A DNA stretch of 64,000 nucleotides, taken from the NCBI RefSeq assembly GCF_000760695.4, contig NZ_JHEG04000001.1, positions 2,202,717 to 2,266,716 on the forward strand. The letters run 5' to 3'. The stretch is from Tolypothrix bouteillei VB521301 (GTDB lineage Bacteria; Cyanobacteriota; Cyanobacteriia; Cyanobacteriales; Nostocaceae). Of the stretch, positions 7,411 through 17,520 are shown one piece after another. The position numbers and the translations under genes were made by a program. The notes below the pieces were generated by a model. That model saw only the letters and a program-made list of their open reading frames with translations. It did no database searches and was not told the origin of the DNA. Position 1 is the stretch's first letter; each line of letters starts with the position of its first letter.

Positions 7411-8820
7411 ATGACTGACCAACCCCGTACCCGCCAAGAACTCTACGAACGTATCCGTCAAATAGGTAGAGAAGAATTTATCCTTGAAGAAATGATTCGT
7501 TACGGTTTCTGGCCCGCTGAAGGTACAATACCTCAAGACCCTGCGGATGAAATTCGCCGTGTTGGAGAAATACGGCGGGAACTGGAAGAACTCAGACAGG
7601 AAAGCAGCCGTCTCCACAACGAAAAGGAGCTGCGGAAAGAGATGCTCAAGCAGCGCTTAGCCGAGTCGCGGCGCAAGCGCCAGGAAACCAAGGAACGGCG
7701 GGAACGGGAAAGACAAGAACGTGCGGAAGCCTGGAAGCAAAAAAAACAGCAAGAGATTGTTTATCTTGGTGAGGGAGTCTCAGCTGGCTTAAATGAGACT
7801 GAAGGTGATAGCGAAAGGCTCCAAAGCTATGGCTTACCACTCTGCAACACAGCCAATGAAATTGCTACTGCAATGGGCATAAACGTAGGAAAATTGAGAT
7901 TTTTAGCCTTCGATCGCAAAACCTCCACAGTCAGCCACTATATCCGTTTCAAAATGCCCAAAAAAACTGGAGGAGAACGGTTGATATCAGCCCCCCTACC
8001 CAGTTTAAAACAGGCACAGCATTGGATTTTAGGAAATATTTTGCAAAAGTTAGAAGTTCACGAAGCTGCACACGGTTTTCGGTGCGATCGTTCCATAGTC
8101 ACCAACGCCACCCCCCATGTTGGTGCTGATGTCATTATCAACTTTGACCTCAAAGATTTTTTCCCCTCTATTTCTTACAAACGAGTTAAAGGGCTTTTCC
8201 GCTCCTTTGGTTATTCTGAAGCAGCAGCAACAATATTTAGTTTGCTGTGTACGGCTGCTGAGGTTGAAGAACTAGAACTCGATGGCAAGACATATTATGT
8301 CGCACTCGAAGAACGCCACCTCCCACAAGGTTCCCCCGCCAGTCCAGCAATCACTAACTTGCTGTGTCGCCGTCTCGACAAACGCTTAACAGCGATCGCA
8401 CAAGAATTAGGTTTCAGTTACACCCGTTATGCTGATGACCTTACCTTCTCAGCATCCGGAGATAGCTTGCGTCATATCTGTAATCTCCTCAAACGTACAG
8501 AATCCGCAGTCATTTATGAAGGTTTTGCCATCAACCAAGAGAAAACCAGAATTTTACGAAAATCCAGTCAGCAGGAAGTCACCGGAGTTGTTGTCAATGA
8601 CAAACTCAATATCTCTAAGAAAACCTTAAAGCAATTCCGTGCAACCCTTTATCAAATAGAGAAAGATGGACTAGAAGGTAAATCTTGGGGAAATTCTTCA
8701 GATGTTCTGGCTGCAGTCAGTGGTTTTGCTAATTTTGTAGTCATGGTTAATCCTGAAAAAGGCGCTGAGTTTCAACAGCAGATACAAAGAATTAGAAAGA
8801 AGTACAAACAGAAAAAATAA
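7411..8820 (+). CDS. Retron-type reverse transcriptase
   Basis: A 469-residue protein. Residues 45-115 are a highly charged coiled coil, and the polymerase domain covers about 160-400. Visible RT motifs are INFDLKDFFPSI (243-254, first catalytic Asp), LPQGSPASP (304-312) and YADD (340-343). Retron hallmarks are NAxxH (NATPH, 232-236) and VTGVVVN (390-396). An extended N-terminus of this sort recalls the myxococcal Mx162-type RTs. There is no maturase, HNH or Cas1 domain, which argues against group II introns and CRISPR RTs. Its expected product is msDNA templated by the RNA at 6824-7077, and perhaps by copy 1 in trans. The ribosome site is weak. It is separated from the RNA by inserted repeats. 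Confidence 0.93.
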   Translation: MTDQPRTRQELYERIRQIGREEFILEEMIRYGFWPAEGTIPQDPADEIRRVGEIRRELEELRQESSRLHNEKELRKEMLKQRLAESRRKRQETKERRERERQERAEAWKQKKQQEIVYLGEGVSAGLNETEGDSERLQSYGLPLCNTANEIATAMGINVGKLRFLAFDRKTSTVSHYIRFKMPKKTGGERLISAPLPSLKQAQHWILGNILQKLEVHEAAHGFRCDRSIVTNATPHVGADVIINFDLKDFFPSISYKRVKGLFRSFGYSEAAATIFSLLCTAAEVEELELDGKTYYVALEERHLPQGSPASPAITNLLCRRLDKRLTAIAQELGFSYTRYADDLTFSASGDSLRHICNLLKRTESAVIYEGFAINQEKTRILRKSSQQEVTGVVVNDKLNISKKTLKQFRATLYQIEKDGLEGKSWGNSSDVLAAVSGFANFVVMVNPEKGAEFQQQIQRIRKKYKQKK

Positions 8821-9337
8821 TTGTCCTTATTAACCCTCTTTTATCACTTTCGTCAAAGAAAATTTGAACTCCCGTTTTTACCTTAGTCCGCGTATAGCCC
8901 TTACGGGCATAGCCTGCGGCATTGCGTAGCGTGCGCTTTGCGCTTAGGCGGACTTTGTTTGTATAGCAGCCAATTCTATTCGCTTTAATTATTCTCTCTC
9001 TAGACGGCTACCCGTTCTTTGGAAGTGATTTATGTATAGGCAAAACTCTGGGAATATTACTATCTTGATAATTATCATGTCGATTGCTGTGACTGCAATA
9101 GGCGTGCGTAATTTTGAATTGTTTTTAAACACTACTTGTTTGGTGAATACTTTGCCTGCTGTCAGTAAACACTGCAAGTAGAAGCAAAAATCTTTGGATT
9201 GTCAGCCGATTTTATCAAAAGATCGCTCTACGTTGCTTTGTATTGCTTAACCTGAAATTGTCACCGTATTGCACTTCTAAGGCGCGAGGGAGAGAAATTT
9301 CCCTCCTCTAAACTCTAGATGGAGTTTGATAGATGAC
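8821..9337. other. Gap between convergent genes, with a palindromic repeat
   Basis: The gap separates two convergent genes. The only structured part is a GC-richer block at 8885-8954, bounded by AGTCCGC and GCGGACT and containing GGGCATAGCCTGCGGC and TAGCGTGCGC; it is followed by TTTGTTTGTATAG. A shortened relative (GTCCGCGTAGG...TTTGTATAG) is at about 40216-40243, so it is a dispersed repeat. No convincing ORF is seen in the rest. Confidence 0.6.
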
Positions 9338-12300
9338 TTAACCCCGAACTGGGAGCGAGATGAAGAACTCAGTGCCTTGTCCTAATTCCGACTGGACTTC
9401 GAGCCGTCCATCATGTCTCTCGACCACAATCTGACGGGCGATCGCTAAGCCTAACCCCGTTCCTTTGCCAACCTCTTTAGTGGTAAACAAGCGATCGAAA
9501 ATCTTAGATTTGACTTCCTCATTCATACCTTTACCGTTGTCACCAATACGAATTTCGACCGTATTTTGTTTGGATAATAATACAGTTTGAATCGTGATTT
9601 GTTGGGGATGATTTTCTAACTTTTTAAAGGTTGTTTGCTGTGCCATTTCATCGAACATATCAATCGCATTGGCCAGAATGTTCATAAACACCTGGTTAAG
9701 CTGACCGGGGAAGCAATTAATTTCGGGGATGTCACCGTAGTTTCGTATAACTTTAATAGCAGGTCGATTTTCATTCGCTTTGAGTCGATACTTGAGCATC
9801 AACAGCGTACTATCTAACCCTTCGTGCAAGTTGGCGCTAACTTTGTGTTCCGTATCGGCGCGAGAGAAAGTACGCAGGCTAGTGCTAATGCCCTTAATGC
9901 GATCGGTCGCGCCTTTCATCGAGTCAATTAACTTGGGTAAATCCTCCAATAGAAACTCCAGGTCAATCTTTTCAGCCAATTCAGCCACCGAACCAGTAGG
10001 GGGCTGGTGCTGCTGATATGTGTCTAGATACTCACACAGGTCTTGTACGTAATCTTTAGCATTGTTAATACTGCCGTTAAGGAAGCCAACTGGATTATTA
10101 ATTTCGTGAGCAACTCCAGCCACCAAGTTACCTAAAGTAGCCATTTTTTCGTTTTGCACAATCTGAAGCTGAGATTCTTCAAGCTGTTGAGCGTAGGCTT
10201 GGGCTTGCTGATAGAGGCGAGCATTCTCCAGTGAAATCGCAGCTTGGGCACAGAGCAGATTCAGCAACTCAACGCGATCGCGGGTAAAGGCTCCTATTGC
10301 CAGGTTATTTTCCAGATAGACCATGCCCAGCAACTTGCCTTGTTGTAAAATGGGGCTGCACAGCAGACTCTTAGGTTGTTGGTTTTGGATATAGACATCA
10401 GCGCTCGATACCGAATCTTGCGCGGCGTTGGCAATCACAGCTGGTTGCAAGCTGCGTTTGACTTTTGTGACCAGACTGATGGGCACTACACCACTATCGA
10501 CAAGCGACTGCGTTGGATGCAGAATCTGCGTTTCGATTTTTCGAGATTCCGTCAGTGCTGCCCTAGCCTGAACCGTGAGATTTTGCCCCTCACTTAACAT
10601 CAAAACGCACTGCGTAGCACCTGAGGTTTGCATTACTGTCAGCAAGAGAGTGCCAATTAACCGCTCGATCTCAATTTCACTGGAAAGGGTTTGAGACGCT
10701 TTAAGGATGGCAACTAGATCCAGGGTATCAGAAAGACTAGTGGAAGAAGCACTAGTCGAGCTGAAAGTTCCAGTGGCAAATAAAGTTTCGTCAACACAGA
10801 GTGGTATCTGCGCTTGTTGGAGGATAGGAGCGAGCAGTTGAGGATAGCGAGTTTCTAAGTCGGAGAGTTTGGCTTTTGCCCCCCAACGAGCATAGCCATA
10901 GTAGGCTTCAATCATGTAGGCTTGTGCGACCCGCTCTTTGTTCCAATCCAGGTAAAATTTTGCCGCCAGTTCATTGGCAACGGCTTCTTCCTGAGGGTAG
11001 CCATTGGCTTTGGCACCCGCGATCGCCAGGTCATAAAGTTCTAGAGCTTGTGTTTTACAATTGAGGAGTTGATGTTTTTGCGCTTCAACTAAATGATATT
11101 TATGCAAGTAATTCATGGGAGCATAATGCGCCCATTCTTTTAACTTTGCTTGATTTTCTTGCAATCGCTGCCATCGCGGTTCCGATTCCGACATCGATTC
11201 CGGCGGAGTAGCAAGCACGGTGAGAGAATCATAGAAATATAAGATCGGTTCAACGATATTTCCCATACCCCCAGCCAAATACTGTCGGGTTTGAGCAGCA
11301 TCGTGTTCCGCTTTAGCAAAGTCTTCAAGCCAGTAATTTAATGTGAATCGATACAGGTAAAAGTAGCATAATCGGTAAAAATCATTGGAGACTTTTGCTT
11401 CAGCAAGGATTTTTTCTTCATAGGAATTCTGGCGTAAGGGAATCTCGTTCTCTGACTGACCCAGCAGAATGAGAGCCGCCTGCCAGTAAGCCAAAACACA
11501 GTTTGCTGCCGTGAATTGGTGGAGGTCGCACAACTGTTGGTAATAGGCATGAATTTGGGGTTCGAGTTCAGCGAGCGGTTGACCGCACCAGTAGGCATTC
11601 AAGCAGAACAACTGAGCATCGTAGCCAAGAAATTCTAGATTGCCGGTTTCCAATCCTGCTTGATATCCTTCTTGAAGAATTGGCAGTGTTTCTTGTAAAT
11701 GGGTAGTCCAATGACCAACATATCCTCCCATTAACAGGGCTGTTGCCGGTAGAATATTTTTGGCATCTGGTTCTGAGGCGAGTTGGTATCCTAATTGCCC
11801 GAACTGAGGCACCTTTGTCATCTCTCCCCACAGGGTTCTAAGTTGGAAGGCGTAACCGGCGTAGCAATACGCCGAAACAGGACTATTGCCAAATTGAATT
11901 GACAACTTGGCCTGTAGCGCAACAATTAGGAAATAGAGCATTGAGCCAGTCATGTAACAGACGGGTGTCAGCCGAGCCGCATTTTGCATAATGGCTAACT
12001 GCTGGGGGTCTGTCATTTTCGGCAGATGAATGAATGACTCAATCGAGCGACCCTCAATTAAGGCATCGATTTCCAGCTTGATCGGTCGAATATCCTCTAA
12101 CGTTGGGCTGTCTGGCAGGTTCACGCCCAACATTTGGAAGACTGATTGACCGATCGCGATCGCTTCTAAAAATTGATTGCGGGCTACCAACGCCTGAATT
12201 CTGACTTGATAGACTTGCACTTGTTCTAAAGGCGTTTTCGCAAAATGAATCACCGCTTCAATCCACCAATCCATCTGCTCAAAATCGCCAACCAAGAAAG

Positions 12301-14758
12301 CGACCTCGGCAGCTAAGTCGTGCAGGGATAGGGTCATTTCGTACTGTCGGTGCCAAGCGTCTGTTCCCAGCAGTTTCAGACCCACTGTGGCATATTCACG
12401 GGCTGCTTGATAGGCAGTTGCCAGTCTGGCTTTGCGGCAAGCAGTGAGGTTGAGTTGGGCGAGTTCGTCCCTTTCCTGTTGTTCCTCAACAAGCGTTGTT
12501 CCATAGTTCAACTGATTGACGATTTCAAAAATGCGCTCTTCTCTAGCGGCTGAAGAAACTTGTTGTAATAAAAGTTGTCCGATCTGATAATGAGTCGTCT
12601 GTTTTCGCTCGTCAGGGATGAGGGAATAAGCTGCTTGCTGAACGCGATCGTGGAGAAAGCGATAAGAACAGTTAAACGTTGTTAAAGAGTTGACTTCTGC
12701 CACCTTAAGCTCTGATGGCTGATAAAACTTATAAACCTCGGTAATGGGTAAAATCACTCCTTCTTGCAAGGCTTTCCAGAGGTCGATCGCGGTATCTTCG
12801 GGCGATCGCTCATTGACAATCGCCAGGGTAGCCAAATCGAACTGAGCGCCAATGCAAGCTGCTAGTTTCAAAACAGTCTGGGTTGCAGCAGGCAATTTTT
12901 GCAACTGAAGTGCCATAAACTCGACGACATCATCGGTGAGCGCAAGTAACTTCACCGTTACCAGGTCGCACTGCCAATGTCCCAAGTGGAAGTCAAAGGA
13001 AATATAGCCGTCCTCATGCAGTGCTTTGAGAAATTGGGTGAGGAAGAAGGGATTACCTTTGGTTTTTTGATAGAGCAACTCCGTCAGCGGCTGAGCCAGT
13101 TCAACAGAACAACTTAGCGTATCTGCCGTTAACTGAGTCACATCCGTTTGGCTCAGGGGTTCTAGGGTAAGGGCATGGATCGGGGTTTGGGCTTTTTTGA
13201 TCTCGTCGAGCATTAGCATCAAGGGGTGAGTCGGGAACACTTCGTTATCCCGATAAGCTCCAATGATGAACAGGTAACCACGTTGCTTGCCGCCGTAAGT
13301 ATCGCGTTCTGTCAGCAGTAGCTTCAGCAAGTTCAGAGAAGCTGAATCAGCCCACTGCAAGTCATCCAGGAAAATAACCAGTGGATGCTCTGGCTTGGCG
13401 AACTCCGTGATGAACTTCTGGAACAGCAGATTGAAACGGTTCTGAGCAGCACTGCCGGAGAGTTCTGGTACGGGGGGTTGTTGGCCGATGACCTGTTCAA
13501 GTTCGGGAATCATCTCGATAAGCACCTGGCCATTGTCACCAACTGCCGCCAGGATCTTCGCTTTCCACTCTTGCAACTGCTTGTCGTCACTGCTCAGCAG
13601 TTGATCCATAAGATCGCGGAAGGCTTGGACAAACGCGCTAAAAGGAAGATTGCGGTTGAATTGGTCAAACTTGCCTTTGATGAAATAGCCATGCCAACGC
13701 ACGATCGGCTTATGTACTTCATTGACGACGGCGGTTTTGCCAATGCCGGAAAAACCTGCCACCAGCATCAATTCGGAGGCTCCATTGGCAACTCGACCAA
13801 AAGCATCGAGCAAGGTTTGAACTTCTTGTTCTCGTCCGTAGAGTTTTTCGGGGATCAAAAAGCGATCGCTGATATCCCGTTGGCCTAACTTAAACCAGGT
13901 ATGTTTGCCCGCAACACGATACTCTTCCTGGCATTTCATGAGATCGTGCTTGAGACCGAGGGCACTTTGATATCGGTCTTCAGCATTCTTAGCCATGAGT
14001 TTGCTAATAATTTCACCGAGCATGATGGGCAGATCGGGGTTGAGATCGCAGACAGAGGGTGGTTGCTTAGCTAGATGGGCATGAACCATTTCCATTGGCT
14101 CGTCAGCTTGGAATGGTAACTTTCCCGCGAGCAGTTCAAAAAAGGTAATTCCTAAGGAATAGAAATCGCTGCGATAGTCAATTCCCCGGTTCATCCGCCC
14201 GGTTTGTTCCGGTGAGATATAAGCCAGGGTGCCTTCTAGAACGTTGCGATTTTGAATCTCTTGAGTTTCACGGGGTAACAGGGAGGCAATGCTAAAGTCA
14301 ATCAGCTTAATCTGCCGAGTTTGTGGTTGGATCAGAATGTTGGCTGGTTTAATGTCTTTGTGAATAATCCGTTGCTGATAGAGTTGGTGGAGGACATCCA
14401 CAATTTGTAGGGCAATTGGCCAGAATTGTTCGATACTTAGAGGAGAAGCCTGGATGTAATGACGTAGGGAGATGCCACCGATGTCTGCCATTACCAAAGC
14501 ATAGCCATTGGCATAGGGTTCTAGACTCATCGGTTGGACAATACCTGGGATGTCGAGACTTTTCGCGATCGCATACTGATTGCGAAACTGCACCAATTCG
14601 TTGAAGCTGGGATAGTCGTGCCGCAGTGTCTTGATCACCACCGGACATTGCTGTGACTTTTGCACTCCTCGATAGACAGCCGTCCTAGAACCTAGATACA
14701 GCTGCTCAACCAAGGTATAGCCAGAAATATTTGGAAATTGCCGTGCTAGAGAAGTCAT
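9338..14758 (-). CDS. Hybrid serine/threonine and histidine kinase with AAA ATPase and GAF domains
   Basis: An 1806-residue, single-gene signalling protein. The order is: Ser/Thr kinase (residues about 15-280; HKDIKPANIL catalytic loop, DFS in place of DFG, GTLAYISPEQTGR activation loop); an AAA/MalT-type ATPase (YGREQEVQTLL, Walker A GFSGIGKT near 335, Walker B VIFLDDLQWAD); a long helical TPR-like stretch; a GAF domain (about 1380-1530); and a histidine kinase with H-box GVAHEINNP and ATPase boxes GDNGKGM and GKGTGLGLAIA. This is the architecture known in Nostocales as HstK-type kinases. No receiver domain is attached, so the phosphoacceptor is encoded elsewhere. It is probably cytoplasmic, with no membrane segment seen. 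The signal is unknown. Confidence 0.92.
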   Translation of the reverse strand: MTSLARQFPNISGYTLVEQLYLGSRTAVYRGVQKSQQCPVVIKTLRHDYPSFNELVQFRNQYAIAKSLDIPGIVQPMSLEPYANGYALVMADIGGISLRHYIQASPLSIEQFWPIALQIVDVLHQLYQQRIIHKDIKPANILIQPQTRQIKLIDFSIASLLPRETQEIQNRNVLEGTLAYISPEQTGRMNRGIDYRSDFYSLGITFFELLAGKLPFQADEPMEMVHAHLAKQPPSVCDLNPDLPIMLGEIISKLMAKNAEDRYQSALGLKHDLMKCQEEYRVAGKHTWFKLGQRDISDRFLIPEKLYGREQEVQTLLDAFGRVANGASELMLVAGFSGIGKTAVVNEVHKPIVRWHGYFIKGKFDQFNRNLPFSAFVQAFRDLMDQLLSSDDKQLQEWKAKILAAVGDNGQVLIEMIPELEQVIGQQPPVPELSGSAAQNRFNLLFQKFITEFAKPEHPLVIFLDDLQWADSASLNLLKLLLTERDTYGGKQRGYLFIIGAYRDNEVFPTHPLMLMLDEIKKAQTPIHALTLEPLSQTDVTQLTADTLSCSVELAQPLTELLYQKTKGNPFFLTQFLKALHEDGYISFDFHLGHWQCDLVTVKLLALTDDVVEFMALQLQKLPAATQTVLKLAACIGAQFDLATLAIVNERSPEDTAIDLWKALQEGVILPITEVYKFYQPSELKVAEVNSLTTFNCSYRFLHDRVQQAAYSLIPDERKQTTHYQIGQLLLQQVSSAAREERIFEIVNQLNYGTTLVEEQQERDELAQLNLTACRKARLATAYQAAREYATVGLKLLGTDAWHRQYEMTLSLHDLAAEVAFLVGDFEQMDWWIEAVIHFAKTPLEQVQVYQVRIQALVARNQFLEAIAIGQSVFQMLGVNLPDSPTLEDIRPIKLEIDALIEGRSIESFIHLPKMTDPQQLAIMQNAARLTPVCYMTGSMLYFLIVALQAKLSIQFGNSPVSAYCYAGYAFQLRTLWGEMTKVPQFGQLGYQLASEPDAKNILPATALLMGGYVGHWTTHLQETLPILQEGYQAGLETGNLEFLGYDAQLFCLNAYWCGQPLAELEPQIHAYYQQLCDLHQFTAANCVLAYWQAALILLGQSENEIPLRQNSYEEKILAEAKVSNDFYRLCYFYLYRFTLNYWLEDFAKAEHDAAQTRQYLAGGMGNIVEPILYFYDSLTVLATPPESMSESEPRWQRLQENQAKLKEWAHYAPMNYLHKYHLVEAQKHQLLNCKTQALELYDLAIAGAKANGYPQEEAVANELAAKFYLDWNKERVAQAYMIEAYYGYARWGAKAKLSDLETRYPQLLAPILQQAQIPLCVDETLFATGTFSSTSASSTSLSDTLDLVAILKASQTLSSEIEIERLIGTLLLTVMQTSGATQCVLMLSEGQNLTVQARAALTESRKIETQILHPTQSLVDSGVVPISLVTKVKRSLQPAVIANAAQDSVSSADVYIQNQQPKSLLCSPILQQGKLLGMVYLENNLAIGAFTRDRVELLNLLCAQAAISLENARLYQQAQAYAQQLEESQLQIVQNEKMATLGNLVAGVAHEINNPVGFLNGSINNAKDYVQDLCEYLDTYQQHQPPTGSVAELAEKIDLEFLLEDLPKLIDSMKGATDRIKGISTSLRTFSRADTEHKVSANLHEGLDSTLLMLKYRLKANENRPAIKVIRNYGDIPEINCFPGQLNQVFMNILANAIDMFDEMAQQTTFKKLENHPQQITIQTVLLSKQNTVEIRIGDNGKGMNEEVKSKIFDRLFTTKEVGKGTGLGLAIARQIVVERHDGRLEVQSELGQGTEFFISLPVRG

Positions 14759-15429
14759 TGGTTTAGGAAGAGCGCTTTGACTTCACTAGGATTCCCTAAA
14801 GTCTTAATTAAGTAACAGATAAACTAATATTACAAAAATATTATCACGTGAAACTTTCTATATAATAAATATTCCAAAGAGGGTGATTATACGGAATTTT
14901 TGGATCTGATAATTAATTCTCCTCTAACAAGGACTTTTGTGCCAAAACCCCTCGCCCTTACCAAGCAGTTATGCCTGGATATATTTGATTAAATTGCTCA
15001 TCGATAGTCTTGTTTTTGTGAAATAGAATTCTTGCATTAATTTTTGAAGTAGATGCATAACTAATCTGAATTGATGGAACGCTATTATTCTCAGCAAGAT
15101 TTTTGATAATTGTATACTTTATTTTTTGAATGCCAAACAACGTAATTTTACTAAATCTTAATAAGCGCATTCCTAGCTTCATTAGTCATTTTTACAGTCA
15201 TCTAAGTAGAGAGGCGCAAAAAAAAAGTATGTAACGAAAAGTAAATTTGCCTAAAAACCTCTTCCCTTCACCATAGCTGTCCTCTTCTATCTACCTTGTC
15301 ATGGCGGCAATTTTTAACAGCGACTTTCTTAAGTTAATAGTAATGGGAGCGATCGCAAAACTTGCACTCATCACCCCCACCTTATTTTTCTCTTATGAAT
15401 TAATAGCACCAGCCTCTGGGAACAGATAA
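14759..15429. other. 671-bp gap; one doubtful small ORF
   Basis: This is AT-rich DNA upstream of the hybrid kinase and downstream of ndhD1. A 74-codon ORF on the minus strand (14958-15182) encodes a basic peptide without a recognisable domain, and no Shine-Dalgarno precedes it. I do not call it a gene. The kinase promoter should lie just above 14758 but no clear -10/-35 pair stands out. Confidence 0.4.
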
Positions 15430-17043
15430 TTACTCAGCAATATTAACCAAACCTGAAACTTCGGAATCAGCCAATGTTGGGGCTGTAAAAATTTGAGAAT
15501 ATAAGCTTGTTGGTTGTTGTTCGGCAACAACAGGTAGAACTTGACGGGCATGCATTGCAACTGCCACTGTTTTCACATCATAAGCTTGTGTTGCTAGCTT
15601 GGGATACAAGCCGATACCGATGATGGGGATTAACAAGCAAGCCGTAATAAACAGTTCGCGGGGTTTAACATCTTGTACAACCGCATCCAAAACCAACTCT
15701 TGATTTTGCTTGCCGTAGAAGACGGAACGTAACATGGATAGCAAGTAAATCGGAGTCAAGATAACACCAACAGCGGAGAGAAGCACAACAACAACTTTAA
15801 AGCTTGAACTGTAAACATCGCTTGTAGCAAGTCCCAGGAAGACCATCAACTCACCTACAAAACCGCTCATTCCAGGGAGTGCTAGAGAAGCCATCGCACC
15901 TGCTGTGAAAAGAGCAAAGGTTTTAGGCATAACTTTTGCCATACCACCCATCTTATCCATCATTAAAGTGTGAGTCCGCTCGTAAGTCACACCAGATAGG
16001 AAGAACAAGCTAGCAGCAATCAAACCGTGGGAAACCATCTGCAGCATTGCACCACTGATGCCCATTTCGGAATAGGAGGCAATACCAATCAGGACAAATC
16101 CCATGTGGGCAATGGATGAGTACGCTAGACGACGCTTGAGGTTGTTTTGAGCAAAGGCACAACAAGCACCGTAGATAATGTTTACGACACCCAGAATCGC
16201 GAGAACTGGGGCAAAGACAACATGAGCATTGGTCAACATCTCCATGTTGATGCGGATGAGCGCATATCCACCCATCTTCAACAACACACCAGCAAGAATC
16301 ATTGAACCAGGTGCAGATGCTTCACCATGAGCATCGGGAAGCCAGGTATGTAAGGGGAAAATTGGTAGTTTGACGCCAAAGGCAATGAGGAAGCAAGCGT
16401 AGACGAGTAATTCTAATGTGTTTGAATATTCTTTCATTCCCAGAGTTGTCATGTCGAAAGTGACAGTGTCTCCAGAGAATGCCATTGCGAAACCTGCTAC
16501 CAAGATAAAGATTGATGCAGCAGCAGTGTAAAGAATGAATTTTGTGGCTGCGTAACGGCGCTTTTCTCCTCCCCAGATAGAAATCAGCAGGTATACTGGC
16601 ACCAACTCAATTTCCCACATGAGGAAGAACAACAGCAGATCCTGGGCAACAAACACCCCGATCTGGGCGCTGTACATGACCAGCATCAAAGCATGAAATA
16701 ATCGCGGCTTTTTGGTTACTTTCCAAGCCGCGAATATTGCAAGAGTATTAATTAACCCTGTAAGCAGTACCAAAGGCATTGATAAACCATCGACTGCTAC
16801 AGACCAGTTCATTCCCAACTGAGGCACCCAGGCGTACTTCTCAACGAGTTGGAATGCTGAACTTTGAAAATCGTAATGCTGCCAAAAGGCATAAATCATC
16901 AACGCAAAATCTGCAAGTGCTACTCCCAAACCGTACCAGCGGACAGTTTTGCCCTCTTTATCTGGAATGAAGGGGATGGCTGCGGTAGCCACCAGAGGCA
17001 GGGTAATTATGGCTGTTAGCCAAGGGAACTCGAAAGCATTCAT
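15430..17043 (-). CDS. ndhD1: NAD(P)H-quinone oxidoreductase chain 4 (NdhD1)
   Basis: This is a proton-pumping membrane subunit of thylakoid NDH-1, the complex for respiration and cyclic electron flow around photosystem I. The 537-residue protein is a chain of about 14 membrane helices. Family landmarks are [16 protein letters not shown] (conserved Glu in helix 5), [41 protein letters not shown] and [13 protein letters not shown] chose the ATG at 17043; the frame could begin at a TTG nine bases earlier, but no ribosome site supports that. Sequence and length fit the NdhD1/NdhD2 group (not the CO2-uptake NdhD3/D4 forms); D1 versus D2 is less certain. It stands alone, with thrB upstream on the same strand after 477 bp. 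Confidence 0.93.
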   Translation of the reverse strand: MNAFEFPWLTAIITLPLVATAAIPFIPDKEGKTVRWYGLGVALADFALMIYAFWQHYDFQSSAFQLVEKYAWVPQLGMNWSVAVDGLSMPLVLLTGLINTLAIFAAWKVTKKPRLFHALMLVMYSAQIGVFVAQDLLLFFLMWEIELVPVYLLISIWGGEKRRYAATKFILYTAAASIFILVAGFAMAFSGDTVTFDMTTLGMKEYSNTLELLVYACFLIAFGVKLPIFPLHTWLPDAHGEASAPGSMILAGVLLKMGGYALIRINMEMLTNAHVVFAPVLAILGVVNIIYGACCAFAQNNLKRRLAYSSIAHMGFVLIGIASYSEMGISGAMLQMVSHGLIAASLFFLSGVTYERTHTLMMDKMGGMAKVMPKTFALFTAGAMASLALPGMSGFVGELMVFLGLATSDVYSSSFKVVVVLLSAVGVILTPIYLLSMLRSVFYGKQNQELVLDAVVQDVKPRELFITACLLIPIIGIGLYPKLATQAYDVKTVAVAMHARQVLPVVAEQQPTSLYSQIFTAPTLADSEVSGLVNIAE

Positions 17044-17520
17044 CACTGACAATCGGTTTTTATTTTTGCTTTTAATTACATTATATTAAGCTATCGTTAC
17101 TTTTGTAAACGTTATTCTTCCAGTTAAAACCAAATCTTTAGAATTCATAGAGATAAATACTTATTTTTTTGACTAGATACATTCTAATTGTAAAGTTTTA
17201 CAACGACAACAAAAAACGGCAGCTTTTGCTACCGTTACAAAACTTAATATTAATTGCATCCTAAGATAGACTTATTCTCGCCAGACTGATATCTACTTAT
17301 GCAAAAAGGTACATATGAGAACTTTTTTATTGTTCTGCAATACAGTTGACAAAATTGCAAACTATTTTGCTTTTTAAACGAACAAAGGAAACAAAATAGT
17401 ATTCTAGTAGTTTGAGAAACCCGGTAACTTTTGTGAAAAAAGTTTCTACCCCAGGTTGTCCGTACACTATTAGATTATTTTCAATTTAAAAGACGCTGAT
17501 TTTTCGCTCGCGTTCCCCAA
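17044..17520. other. 477-bp gap between thrB and ndhD1
   Basis: AT-rich and without a credible ORF. It holds the hairpin at 17216-17235 (listed separately) and presumably the ndhD1 promoter. Nothing else is recognisable. Confidence 0.5.
17216..17235 (-). terminator. Intrinsic terminator-like hairpin downstream of thrB
   Basis: On the minus strand ACGGTAGC-AAAA-GCTGCCGT is followed by a run of Ts. The stem is 8 bp with one G.T/T.G mismatch. It lies 285 bp beyond the thrB stop and about 170 bp upstream of ndhD1, so it could separate the two transcripts. Confidence 0.55.

Noticed and set aside
7411..8820. RT as a group II intron maturase, diversity-generating retroelement RT or CRISPR RT
   Set aside because: No maturase X/HNH region, no domain V-like RNA, no template/variable repeat pair and no Cas1 are seen; NAxxH and VTG point to a retron.
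13385..13888. 167-codon plus-strand ORF inside the hybrid kinase
   Set aside because: Antisense shadow of the ATPase domain, whose motifs on the other strand are clear.
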